56,486 nucleotides of DNA from CAYUVA01 sp964448115 [NCBI: uncultured bacterium]. GTDB lineage: Bacteria; CAYUVA01. The stretch is taken from contig CAYUVA010000028.1 in NCBI GenBank assembly GCA_964448115.1, positions 1 to 56,486 of the forward strand, given 5' to 3'. This document shows positions 25,060-33,530 of this stretch, one piece after another. The position numbers and the translations under genes are program-made. The first letter of the stretch is position 1, and the number at the start of each line of letters is the position of its first letter. The notes beneath the pieces were generated by a model. It had not been told where the DNA came from. It saw only the letters and a list, made by a program, of their open reading frames with translations, and searched no databases.

Positions 25060-28000
25060 TTGATCTATGGTCGAGAAAAAGAGCTGGAAAAGGTAAATAA
25101 GCTCCTATCTGACAAGGTGCCTTTTATATTCCTCATCGGGCAGCGCGGTTCGGGGAAAACGAGTTTCCTTGACGAGGTCGGCAACCGGCTCAGTGAGAAC
25201 GAAAGCATTCTAGTCGTAAAATACAAGCCATTCTTCCTGGAGTCACTCAGCATGCCCTACCTGGAGATCATAAATAGCTTGCTGCATAGCATGGTTACCC
25301 ATGAGAGCAAGAAGATCCAAAAAAGGAGCATAAGAGCCATAAAATCTGCCATTGCCCGATTGGATGCCCGCAAGAATCCACAATATCAAGCCTACCTGTT
25401 AAAATTATTAAAGAAGCTCGATAGACAGGTCGCTGAAGAGCTACAGAAATTATTGGGCAGGCAACTGAATGATCATAATGCGGAACAGGTGCAAACCCTG
25501 CCTGCAATAGATCGCCAGAACCTCTCGGAGTTCTTCAATTGGTTCGAGGATTTTTTGGTATTTATTGCCGATGAGCTGGAGGATGTGGCAATATATTTCT
25601 TGATCGATGAGATCCAGCAACTGCGAGGTCCCAGCATCGAGAACATCCTCTACTCGGAAAGATTGACCTTAAAAAAGATCCACTTCATATTCGGCTTGGA
25701 GAGCGGTGGAGATCGAGGAGAGCGGATGCGACATGCCATATATTCTCAGTATCTCCATGAGGGAATTATCATTGATCTAGGTCCGCTAGATCGCGAGTCG
25801 ATCAACCGCTGGGTACAAAAGGAGAAGCGAGCAGCCCTGAATAACGAGCAGCTCGATCTCATCCTTGAGGTTACCGGCGGATTGCCTGCCCTTATCCATA
25901 GCTGGATGAGCTCCGAGAAGGAAGGGCTGGGAGAAATGGATCCAGAGAAGATAAAAAACTACACCTACCTTTCCGAGCAGGTAGGCAACCTCCCCGCCGA
26001 GATAAGAAGATTTCTACGACAATTGAGCATCCTGGATTTTCCGCTTGAGATCTCCGATTATGCGAAGCTTACCAGGTTCTCGGAGCAGGAGGTTGCTGGG
26101 TTCTTAGTCGAGCTGGAAAAAATGGGACTATTCTTCCGCTATGACCAAAAGCCCTGGTTTGCGACAAAAGACTATAAGCAGGTTGTTTACCAGGGGGTGC
26201 TGAGCAACCTGTTGCGCAAGTACCATCAAAATGTGATCAAACTTTTCGAGGAAAAATATGGACACCAGCTCCAGGAATTCAATGACGAGAATACACAAAT
26301 ACTGCTCTCTTATTCAAACCATCTGTTCAAGGCTATGGAGTATCGTAAAGCCTTTCAATATAACACCAGGCTTGGAGATTTCTTCTTGGAGCAAAAGAGC
26401 TATCTTCTAGCCTTCGAGACCCTCCAGCGCGCTACGGAAGCAGGGAAGCTGGTCGGCTATGACGATGAGGCGATGATCCTGCAAGCCAATCTGGGCTATA
26501 TCTACTTCCAGAAACAGGATTATGAGGAGGCTGGCAAGATATTCAAGGAATTGAGCGAGTTCTTCGCCCGCCGCCAGGACAGGCACAATCTTTCCATCGC
26601 ATTATACCACCTGGCGAACACCTCCTACCGCCTCGGCAAATACGAGGATGCAAAAAAGAGTATCCAAGGATTCCTCGATTCTGCCGACGAGGATGATAAA
26701 CTGAATTACGGTGTCAAGGCATACATCCTGCTAGGGGATATACATGTAAGGCTTGGGGAGCTTGATGAGGCGGAAAAGGTTTATGAGAAGATTCTTCCAG
26801 TAGCCGAGGAGGATACGACAGATCCAGTCTCTGCCGGACTGATATACCATTCCCTGGGGAATATCAGAGCCAGACGCAGCCAGTACGAGGCTGCCCAAGA
26901 GCTTTATTTACAGGCGATCTCAATCTTTGAGCGCAACAAGATATTCCAGGAGAAGGCGCTTTCGCTCTCCAACCTGTCATCGGTCTTTATCTCCCAGGAT
27001 CGCATCAATGATGCTATTAAGAAGCTGTTCGAGGCAGAAGCGGAGATAAAAAAGTGCAAACAACGCACTAACCTCGCCTTCATATATAGCCAGATCGGGA
27101 TCGCATACTCGATGCTGAACGATAACGACAAGGCTTATGAATACCTCAACCTGGCGCAGCGGTATGCAGAGAACCTTCATCTACAAAAGATCCTGGCAAA
27201 GGTCTTCTTCTATAAAGGGCTTATCGAGCAGAGTCGAAATAACCTGGATGAAGCCCTCACCACCTTGGAGAATGCCTATCGGCTCGCCGAGAAGGAGGGA
27301 ATAAGCGAGCAAAACAAACACACTGCCATCAGGCTAGGCAGGCTTTACATTCACAAGGGGGAATACGAGAGAGCTATCTCCATGTTCGAGTCAGCGCTTA
27401 GAGAGTTCGAGAAGGAGCAAGATATCAAGAACATGGCAGCCCTTAATCGCTATATCGGGGATTCATACCTTAGGCTAGGCTTGCGAGACAAGGCTAGGAA
27501 AGCTTATGATAAATGCCTTGCTCAACTTGAGAGGCTCCAGGATGACCAGGATATACTTGCCAAGGTTACCGCTCAGATCAAGATCCAACTCGGCGAGATC
27601 GGGGAGGACATCGATATCCTTGAGATCTATCGAGATATACTGAAACAAGCCAGGGTACATAATGACAAGCTCGGTGAGGCAAAGATACTGAATAACATAG
27701 CAGTAATAAACCAAAGAAGAGGAAAACTCGGCGAGGCGGAGGATTACTACATTCAAGCCCTTGAGGTCGCCCAGCAACAAAGAATCCATATAATGGTCAG
27801 GGTTCTGATCAACCTGGGCTTTTTAAAGGTGGCTCAAGGCGAGCTTGACCGCGCAGAGGAGTATTATACCGAGCTGCAAAAGGCTCTTGCGCAGTTTACC
27901 AGCCCTGCACTTCAGGCTGATTCCATGCTTTTATATGGCATTATCAAGTACTACAAGGGGGCGATCCGGGAGTCCATCGAGCATCTTAAATACACGCTGC

Positions 28001-28479
28001 GATTGTATAATAACCTGAAAGCCGAGGAGCGAGCCAAGCTGACCATGAAATGGCTGGGCATGGCTTACCAGGCTGCACAGGAGTTCGATGAAGCAGCCTC
28101 CTGCATGACAGAGGTGCTCAGGGATAACGGCCAGTTGACCGCAAAGGATCGAGCCACGCTTTACTTCAGGCTCGGAACCATACGGATGGAGCAGGGAGAG
28201 TACTCAAAAGCAAACGAAAGCCTTATGAGTGCTATGGAGGAGGTTCAACAGGTCGAGGATAAGGCGCTCATGGTGCGCATTCTGGCTCAAACTGCCATAA
28301 ATGAGTTGAGAGCAAGGCACTACCAGGAAGCGATCAGCAACTTCCTGGCAGCCTCAAGGCTGGACAACCAGGAAAACCTGGGCATGGAAGAGCTGATCAA
28401 CACATATCTTGATAATATCCTTGATGAGATCGGTTTGGAGCTTTTTACCCGCTATTCTAGGGCAGCAAAACAATCGTAA
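25060..28479 (+). CDS. STAND-like P-loop ATPase with long TPR array
   Basis: About 1139 residues from a TTG at 25060, chosen because AAGGAGG ends 9 nt before it; the GTG at 25051 is too close to that site. The N-terminal NTPase has Walker A GQRGSGKTS at about residue 28, Walker B YFLIDEIQQL and an arginine-rich sensor region, followed by a winged-helix-like segment (residues 310-380). From about residue 420 to the end there are roughly 17-18 TPR units, for example LGYIYFQKQDYEEAGKIF and YRLGKYEDAKKSI. The MalT/AfsR-like arrangement (ATPase, winged helix, TPR sensor) is clear, but there is no N-terminal effector and no DNA-binding domain. It could be a signalling scaffold or a defence-type sensor; the function is unproven. 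Confidence 0.85.
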   Translation: MIYGREKELEKVNKLLSDKVPFIFLIGQRGSGKTSFLDEVGNRLSENESILVVKYKPFFLESLSMPYLEIINSLLHSMVTHESKKIQKRSIRAIKSAIARLDARKNPQYQAYLLKLLKKLDRQVAEELQKLLGRQLNDHNAEQVQTLPAIDRQNLSEFFNWFEDFLVFIADELEDVAIYFLIDEIQQLRGPSIENILYSERLTLKKIHFIFGLESGGDRGERMRHAIYSQYLHEGIIIDLGPLDRESINRWVQKEKRAALNNEQLDLILEVTGGLPALIHSWMSSEKEGLGEMDPEKIKNYTYLSEQVGNLPAEIRRFLRQLSILDFPLEISDYAKLTRFSEQEVAGFLVELEKMGLFFRYDQKPWFATKDYKQVVYQGVLSNLLRKYHQNVIKLFEEKYGHQLQEFNDENTQILLSYSNHLFKAMEYRKAFQYNTRLGDFFLEQKSYLLAFETLQRATEAGKLVGYDDEAMILQANLGYIYFQKQDYEEAGKIFKELSEFFARRQDRHNLSIALYHLANTSYRLGKYEDAKKSIQGFLDSADEDDKLNYGVKAYILLGDIHVRLGELDEAEKVYEKILPVAEEDTTDPVSAGLIYHSLGNIRARRSQYEAAQELYLQAISIFERNKIFQEKALSLSNLSSVFISQDRINDAIKKLFEAEAEIKKCKQRTNLAFIYSQIGIAYSMLNDNDKAYEYLNLAQRYAENLHLQKILAKVFFYKGLIEQSRNNLDEALTTLENAYRLAEKEGISEQNKHTAIRLGRLYIHKGEYERAISMFESALREFEKEQDIKNMAALNRYIGDSYLRLGLRDKARKAYDKCLAQLERLQDDQDILAKVTAQIKIQLGEIGEDIDILEIYRDILKQARVHNDKLGEAKILNNIAVINQRRGKLGEAEDYYIQALEVAQQQRIHIMVRVLINLGFLKVAQGELDRAEEYYTELQKALAQFTSPALQADSMLLYGIIKYYKGAIRESIEHLKYTLRLYNNLKAEERAKLTMKWLGMAYQAAQEFDEAASCMTEVLRDNGQLTAKDRATLYFRLGTIRMEQGEYSKANESLMSAMEEVQQVEDKALMVRILAQTAINELRARHYQEAISNFLAASRLDNQENLGMEELINTYLDNILDEIGLELFTRYSRAAKQS

Positions 28480-28484
28480 TAAAA

Positions 28485-30116
28485 TTGTCTTCCCAGGGAC
28501 TCAATCGCCGGGCAATCAAGTACCTCGGCAAATCCAGGATCGAATTAAGGATAATAGCCATCTTTCTTATCTCTGGCTTAGTTTTTTATCTATTTAGAAG
28601 CAGATCCGACTATGGAGACAGCCTTCATTGGATATCAGTAGCGCCTTACTTCGGATTCAGCATAAGAGAGCCGCTGGCTAGGTTATTACAACACCTCGCT
28701 TACCTGTTCGGCAGGGGATTCTTCGATACACCGGGCACTTTGGGCTACCTGATCGAGAGTCGATTATGCATCGGTTCCTTGAGCATCCTGGTCGGCATGT
28801 TCTCCACAGTTTCACTATATTTGACAACCAAGCGCTTCTTCCCTGTTGAAAAACGATCTGGCATTCTATGGCTAGCATTTTTCGGTACTATAAGCACGTT
28901 CGGCATTCTGCAACTGTTTTGCGGATACATCGAGGCTTATCCTATATTGATGGCTGCCTGTTCATTGTATGTTTTGGCTGCTTGCCTGTATCTCGACGAG
29001 CGGCTGAATACCTTCTGGGTTGCAGCCATCCTCGGGATCGGGGTCTATGTGCATCTATCGATGATCTTTTTTCTGCCATCGCTTGTTTTGCTTCCATGTT
29101 TGCGGAAAAGAAGACATCTTAGTTCCATGATTGCCATTATTGTCGATTTTTTACTGGTTTCAATAGCTTTATTCATCGTTATCCTAGGCATCTTTTTCAA
29201 CTATCGGGTTGTCGATTTCGTGGTACTGTTAGCCCAGGAGACCTTTGCTGATGCTGGCTCGTGGTTGTCTCTAGCCGATGCGTTCAGCCTGGCTCATGTC
29301 AAGGACTATGCTTTGATGATGCTCAAGTTGGCGCCGGTATCGCTCGCTATTTTGATGGGGCTATTTCTTTCTCGCCCTAGAAGCATTCTGGGAGATAAAA
29401 AGCTGCTCTTCATCGCAAGTATGCTCCCTTTATACATGTTATGGGCATTTTTCTGGAAGCCTCGCCTGGGAACAATCCAGGATTGGGATCTCTTCTCGTG
29501 CATAGCCTTACCGTTGGGAATGCTCGGCTTTTCATGGCTAGGCGCGCTAGTATCGAGAGCCACTGCTCCCCGGTGGTTGCTTATAGCCGCGCTGATCTGC
29601 AACATCGGTTATTCGATGCCTCTTATTCTCAGTAACCACCTTAAGATCAAGACTGAGATACCTTCCTTTGCCCAGCTATCGCTGAGGAGGGTTATAGATG
29701 CCCTACCTGAGGATGCTGCCGGTCAACAACCGGCTATGGTCGATATTTCATTGAATCAATATACCCTCAAGGATGGGGATACCCTTAAAGTCTCTGCTCA
29801 CTTGAGGGTGGGAGATGCCGATATTGCTGGAGATATCTGGTCGTTCGTTGAGCTTCCCGATGGCAGGTTCTTATTCTACCGAACGATTTTATTGCCCAAC
29901 TGCCTCCCCTTCGCGCGCAACTACCTGCTGAAGGCAGGGATGGAAGCGACCACAGAGCTATATCGGTTCCCCTTCGGCACCAGGCATCGAATTACACCTA
30001 ACGATCACTTCGTGGAGGTCTATTCGGGGGGAAACTATACCTGGTACATCCTGATAGTTGATCATGATACCCAACAGGTCATAGCCGGCGACTATGCTGA
30101 GTTTACCTATCTTTAG
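28485..30116 (+). CDS. Multi-spanning membrane protein, PMT/GT39-like
   Basis: 543 residues from TTG 28485, just after the ATPase stop, so the two are probably cotranscribed. About ten to twelve hydrophobic helices span residues 20-420, with polytopic glycosyltransferase features such as the GDSLHWISVAPYFGF loop after helix 1, a CGYIEAYPILMAACSLYVLAA stretch and the KPRLGTIQDWDLFS loop. The last 130 residues form a soluble beta-rich domain (LKDGDTLKVSAHLRVGDADI). No invariant Asp/Glu pair of PMT enzymes could be fixed with certainty, so glycosyltransferase activity is a likely guess, not shown. It lies outside the main glycan cluster. Confidence 0.65.
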   Translation: MSSQGLNRRAIKYLGKSRIELRIIAIFLISGLVFYLFRSRSDYGDSLHWISVAPYFGFSIREPLARLLQHLAYLFGRGFFDTPGTLGYLIESRLCIGSLSILVGMFSTVSLYLTTKRFFPVEKRSGILWLAFFGTISTFGILQLFCGYIEAYPILMAACSLYVLAACLYLDERLNTFWVAAILGIGVYVHLSMIFFLPSLVLLPCLRKRRHLSSMIAIIVDFLLVSIALFIVILGIFFNYRVVDFVVLLAQETFADAGSWLSLADAFSLAHVKDYALMMLKLAPVSLAILMGLFLSRPRSILGDKKLLFIASMLPLYMLWAFFWKPRLGTIQDWDLFSCIALPLGMLGFSWLGALVSRATAPRWLLIAALICNIGYSMPLILSNHLKIKTEIPSFAQLSLRRVIDALPEDAAGQQPAMVDISLNQYTLKDGDTLKVSAHLRVGDADIAGDIWSFVELPDGRFLFYRTILLPNCLPFARNYLLKAGMEATTELYRFPFGTRHRITPNDHFVEVYSGGNYTWYILIVDHDTQQVIAGDYAEFTYL

Positions 30117-30144
30117 AGGAAAATGATAGAGTAAAAAATCCTCG

Positions 30145-30182
30145 TGATGCTTTTTTTGTCTTTGCGATTTAACCGACTTCAA
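30145..30182 (-). repeat. Dispersed repeat fragment
   Basis: TTTTTGTCTTTGCGATTTAA (about 30153-30172) and CAAGCCTTGAGTAT (about 30180) are fragments of the two intergenic repeat types seen across the window. Confidence 0.4.
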
Positions 30183-30231
30183 GCCTTGAGTATCTGCCCT
30201 TCGCCTGTCCTAGAGCCACCAACCCCAGTTA

Positions 30232-30510
30232 TCACTCTTGGACGCAAAGCAGTGAGCCATCAGCCCTGGTGTGATAGCGGAGCATCTCCTCCTCATCGAC
30301 GAAAAGATCCAGCTCGCCGTTAATCAGATCGAACTCGATATGCACTTCGATGGGAAGGAGTTCATCATAGCTGATATAGGTGGGTTTGAAGTACTGTAAT
30401 TGATCGTCGCCAGGCTTCAAGGGCAGAGAATGCTCAAGGCTCTTTCGATGCAGATCGTGCAGCGCCATGAAGAGGCTGATGATCTGGTTTTTGACCTTAC
30501 TCTCTGCCAT
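30232..30510 (-). CDS. Small acidic protein of unknown function
   Basis: 92 residues, rich in Asp/Glu and Leu, with a helical first half (ALHDLHRKSLEHSL) and a beta-strand second half (EVHIEFDLINGELDLFVDEE). No membrane segment, signal peptide or recognised motif was found. It has good coding character and is isolated between the PMT-like gene and the response regulator, with 240 bp of apparently empty sequence upstream (30511-30751). I do not recognise the family. Confidence 0.5.
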   Translation of the reverse strand: MAESKVKNQIISLFMALHDLHRKSLEHSLPLKPGDDQLQYFKPTYISYDELLPIEVHIEFDLINGELDLFVDEEEMLRYHTRADGSLLCVQE

Positions 30511-30751
30511 TGTTTGCTCACCTTGTTTACAGTTTGCACCATTGCCTACCTGAAGATAATCATTGCAATTTTGATGCCATGGACGCTAACTGTTTGATTC
30601 TTAATGATCAGAAAAATCGTTACCATAATTAACAGCTTAGAAAAAGGCGATCCTGGACAGATCTATGAACTAAAATGGTGCAAAATGGCTATTTTTCGTG
30701 CATCTCACCGCTTATGTCCCTGGCAAAGAAGGTGCGCCAGGTACTCGATGC

Positions 30752-31288
30752 CTAGTCATCGCCTTTTAACAGATCCAGTATCCTCCTCAGCTTGTCTGTT
30801 GAGGCTTTGTTCAGGCTTTCAGCCAGCTCTCGGCGCAGCTTTTCCTCCTCGTTTTGTTCTGTTTTTTCCTTGCGCTGCTTTGAATCTATGCCAAGCTCAT
30901 CCATGATATAATCGACCAGGTCCTGTGCTTTTACCGGCTTTTCAAGGTACATCCTTTTTGCGCTGAAGGTCTTGTCTGCCAGGATCTCATCGAGGTGCTT
31001 TTTCCCCTCCTCGTCCCTTGCATGACCGGTAACCACGATTATCGGAATCCTCGACCACTGCTTGTTTTTCTTCAGCTCATGGAAAAGCCGGATCCCGGAT
31101 TTCTTTGGCATCACAAGATCGAGCGTGATGAAGTCGATCTCGTTTTCCTTCAATACCTCCAGTGCTTCCTCTCCGTCGCCGGCGGTAAGGACATTGAAGC
31201 CAGCATCCTCAAGCACGGTCTGAAGATAAAGCCTCACATCAGGCTCATCATCGACCACCAGTATTGTCTTATCCTGCGGTCTTGTCAT
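30752..31288 (-). CDS. Response regulator, stand-alone receiver with C-terminal helix
   Basis: 178 residues. The receiver domain has the acidic pocket DDEPDVR, the phosphoacceptor Asp in FITLDLVMPKKSG, Thr in IIVVTGHA, and Lys in YLEKPVKAQDL. The last ~45 residues (QRKEKTEQNEEEKLRRELAE) form a charged coil rather than a DNA-binding domain. It is the last gene of the operon headed by the redox complex, following the kinase by 21 bp. It probably signals by protein-protein contact, for example with the sigma-54 activator at 38607, but that link is inference. Confidence 0.92.
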   Translation of the reverse strand: MTRPQDKTILVVDDEPDVRLYLQTVLEDAGFNVLTAGDGEEALEVLKENEIDFITLDLVMPKKSGIRLFHELKKNKQWSRIPIIVVTGHARDEEGKKHLDEILADKTFSAKRMYLEKPVKAQDLVDYIMDELGIDSKQRKEKTEQNEEEKLRRELAESLNKASTDKLRRILDLLKGDD

Positions 31289-31309
31289 AAGTATTACTCC
31301 CTACATTGA

Positions 31310-33118
31310 TTATTGTGCATCTTTTTCATTAGGCTCCGGCAGGCGTTCTCGGGGCAGTTTTATGATGAAACTAGTCCCTTGTGCAGGCGCTGATTCAAAG
31401 TCGATGTTCCCGCCATGTTCGTTGATTATCTTCCTGGTGATCAGCAGTCCCAGTCCGGTTCCCTGCGAGCCTTTGGTGGTAAAGAAATCGGTGAAGACCT
31501 TGTTCTTGACATCATAATCTATACCGCAGCCCGTATCGGAGACCTTGTATATTATACATCCTTCCCTCTCCATGCACTCTATTGAGATGCTGCAATCTTC
31601 TTTTTTCTCGCTCATCTGGCAGGCATCGATGGCGTTGGTTATCAGATTGCTGAGGCATTCGAGGATCGCATCCTTATCCAGTGGAGCTGCTGGAATATCC
31701 TTTTGCAGCCTGGAAGATAGATTGATGCCCTGCTTCTTTATCGAATCTGCGAATAGCCGTACAGCTTCCTCGGCGATCTCTGAGGGTGAGACCATTTTTA
31801 CATCGGGTTTTCTCCCCTTTGAGAAGCCAAGCAGGTTCCTGGAGAGCTTGGAGACCTTGTCTATGTTGCGTTGAAGCATGTCCCAGCCCTGCTCTATTCT
31901 ATCCTGTTTTCCCTTTTTCAGCCCGGAGTTCACCATGTACATGCCCCCCTCCAGCCCAGTAAGCAGGTTCTTGATCGAGTGCGCCATGGCAGCCACGGTC
32001 TGCCCGACTGCGGAGAAGCGCTCTGCATCTATCTTCTCCTTCTCCAACTTCTTTATCTCTCGCAGATCCTGAATATGCGCAGCCATCCCTATATGGCGGT
32101 CGCCGCTCTTTAATACCATGCCAGAAAAGCGCACCGGGATGAGTTGCCCCATTTTTGTTCGTAGCAGAGTCTCTGGCAGATAGATACTATCCTCCCCTTT
32201 TTCGATGGACTCGCGCATCTTCTCGGGCAGATAATTCATGGGGAGCTTCTGATTGAGCATCTCCGCTGCCGAAAATCCAAGGATATCCTCAGCCGCTGGA
32301 TTAAATATGGTAATTACCCCTTTCTCGTTGGTAGCGATGATGCCGTCCATGGAGTTTCGGATCAACGTCTCCATTAGAGTATTCGCCTCGGCAAGCTCCC
32401 TTTCCAGTTTATGTAACTCGGTCATATCGAGCGCCATCTCGATTATGTGAGTCGCCTTGCCTTCCCCCTTGGACAAGGCTGAGGTTGTAACCAGGTAGTG
32501 GGTTTCCTTCCCTTTCTTCGAGGCGCCTATGTGGTAAGCGGTGTGGATCTTGCCGTCATTGAAGGTCTCCTCTGCGGGGCAGTTCTCGCAGCGGCTCTCA
32601 CGGCGCTTGAGAACACGGTAGCAGTGCTCGCCAGTAGTATCGCCGAAGACTTGTCGAAACCTCTCATTCGCCCGCACGATACGGTATTCGTTATTTAAGA
32701 TCGCGATAAAACAAGGAACCCGCTCGAATAGGATATGATACTCCCTCTGCAAACGCTTAGTCTCGGTTACATCGGTGGACATTTCAATAATATAAGGGAT
32801 TTCGCCGTTGGGATCATATATCGGTGCTATGTGCACTATGTAGTGTGCCTTGCGTCCGTTCTTGTCAACTCCCTCCTCGTCGTTGACCCTGATCTTACCA
32901 TCGTTGAAGGTCTTCTCCGCCATGCAGCGGCTGCACTTCTGGTTGAGGTTCTTATAGACATGGTAACACTTCTTTCCAATGCCGTGGCCGAAGACCTCGG
33001 TGAAGTTGCGGTTGTTATGGATGATATTGTAATCGCGGTCGATTATGGCGATGTTGCAGGGCACAAGCTCATAAATCTGGGCGCCGTAAATGTTTCTAAG
33101 TTTCTCCTGGCTGCTCAT
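31310..33118 (-). CDS. PAS-domain sensor histidine kinase with Cys-rich PAS motifs
   Basis: 602 residues, with no obvious membrane segment, so a cytosolic sensor. Three PAS domains lie in the first ~370 residues; the first two each contain a Cys pattern, CYHVYKNLNQKCSRC and CYRVLKRRESRCENC (CY-x(9)-C-x2-C). The H-box AAMAHSIKNLLTGL (about residue 395) and the ATPase domain with NLITNAIDACQ, SDTGCGID and QGTGLGLLITRKI are intact. The repeated Cys spacing suggests a metal, heme or thiol-redox sensor. It lies between two receivers and downstream of the electron-transfer complex, so it likely monitors the redox state that complex generates. Confidence 0.93.
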   Translation of the reverse strand: MSSQEKLRNIYGAQIYELVPCNIAIIDRDYNIIHNNRNFTEVFGHGIGKKCYHVYKNLNQKCSRCMAEKTFNDGKIRVNDEEGVDKNGRKAHYIVHIAPIYDPNGEIPYIIEMSTDVTETKRLQREYHILFERVPCFIAILNNEYRIVRANERFRQVFGDTTGEHCYRVLKRRESRCENCPAEETFNDGKIHTAYHIGASKKGKETHYLVTTSALSKGEGKATHIIEMALDMTELHKLERELAEANTLMETLIRNSMDGIIATNEKGVITIFNPAAEDILGFSAAEMLNQKLPMNYLPEKMRESIEKGEDSIYLPETLLRTKMGQLIPVRFSGMVLKSGDRHIGMAAHIQDLREIKKLEKEKIDAERFSAVGQTVAAMAHSIKNLLTGLEGGMYMVNSGLKKGKQDRIEQGWDMLQRNIDKVSKLSRNLLGFSKGRKPDVKMVSPSEIAEEAVRLFADSIKKQGINLSSRLQKDIPAAPLDKDAILECLSNLITNAIDACQMSEKKEDCSISIECMEREGCIIYKVSDTGCGIDYDVKNKVFTDFFTTKGSQGTGLGLLITRKIINEHGGNIDFESAPAQGTSFIIKLPRERLPEPNEKDAQ

Positions 33119-33123
33119 ATTAT

Positions 33124-33528
33124 CTATTCAACCTTTTGGACAGGATTGAGTTTTCGCTTGATCTTACTCAACAGCGTTTTAAGATCCACCGGCTTCTCTA
33201 CCAATGAATCACCTAAATCGCCGGGCAAGGAAAGCTGATCCAATAAATCGGAAGGATTTACCCCGGTGATGATAATAATGGGGAGATTTCTTGTTGAAGG
33301 ATTCCTCAACAGGTCATGGTACAAAGAGACGCCGGTCTTGCCGGGCATCAGGATATCCAGGCAGACCAAGTCGAAGCTCTCTCGTTCAAGGATACCCATA
33401 CCCTCAGGAGCGCTTTTGGCGGCGACTACCTCGAATCCGTTATCCTCAAGCGCTGCGGTAAGATATGCGATCACATCAGCCTCGTCGTCGATGATAAGTA
33501 TCCTTTTGCCTTTCATGGTCCCACCCAT
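33124..33528 (-). CDS. Response regulator receiver protein
   Basis: 134 residues from ATG 33528 (or 131 from 33516); the longer frame to 33621 overlaps the NrfD gene and is unlikely. This is a receiver domain alone, with IIDDEADV, the phosphoacceptor in LVCLDILMPGKTG, IIIITGVN and VEKPVDLKTLL. It starts 2 nt after the stop of the upstream cytochrome-fusion gene and ends 5 nt before the kinase gene, so it is tightly coupled in the operon. No output domain, so it probably acts as a phosphate shuttle with the second receiver. Confidence 0.9.
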   Translation of the reverse strand: MGGTMKGKRILIIDDEADVIAYLTAALEDNGFEVVAAKSAPEGMGILERESFDLVCLDILMPGKTGVSLYHDLLRNPSTRNLPIIIITGVNPSDLLDQLSLPGDLGDSLVEKPVDLKTLLSKIKRKLNPVQKVE

Positions 33529-33530
33529 CT

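Noticed and set aside
30604-30906. Plus-strand frame beginning MIRKIVTIINSLEKGD
   Set aside because: The first ~20 residues look plausible, but the frame runs into the antisense of the response regulator and lacks a Shine-Dalgarno or conserved domain.
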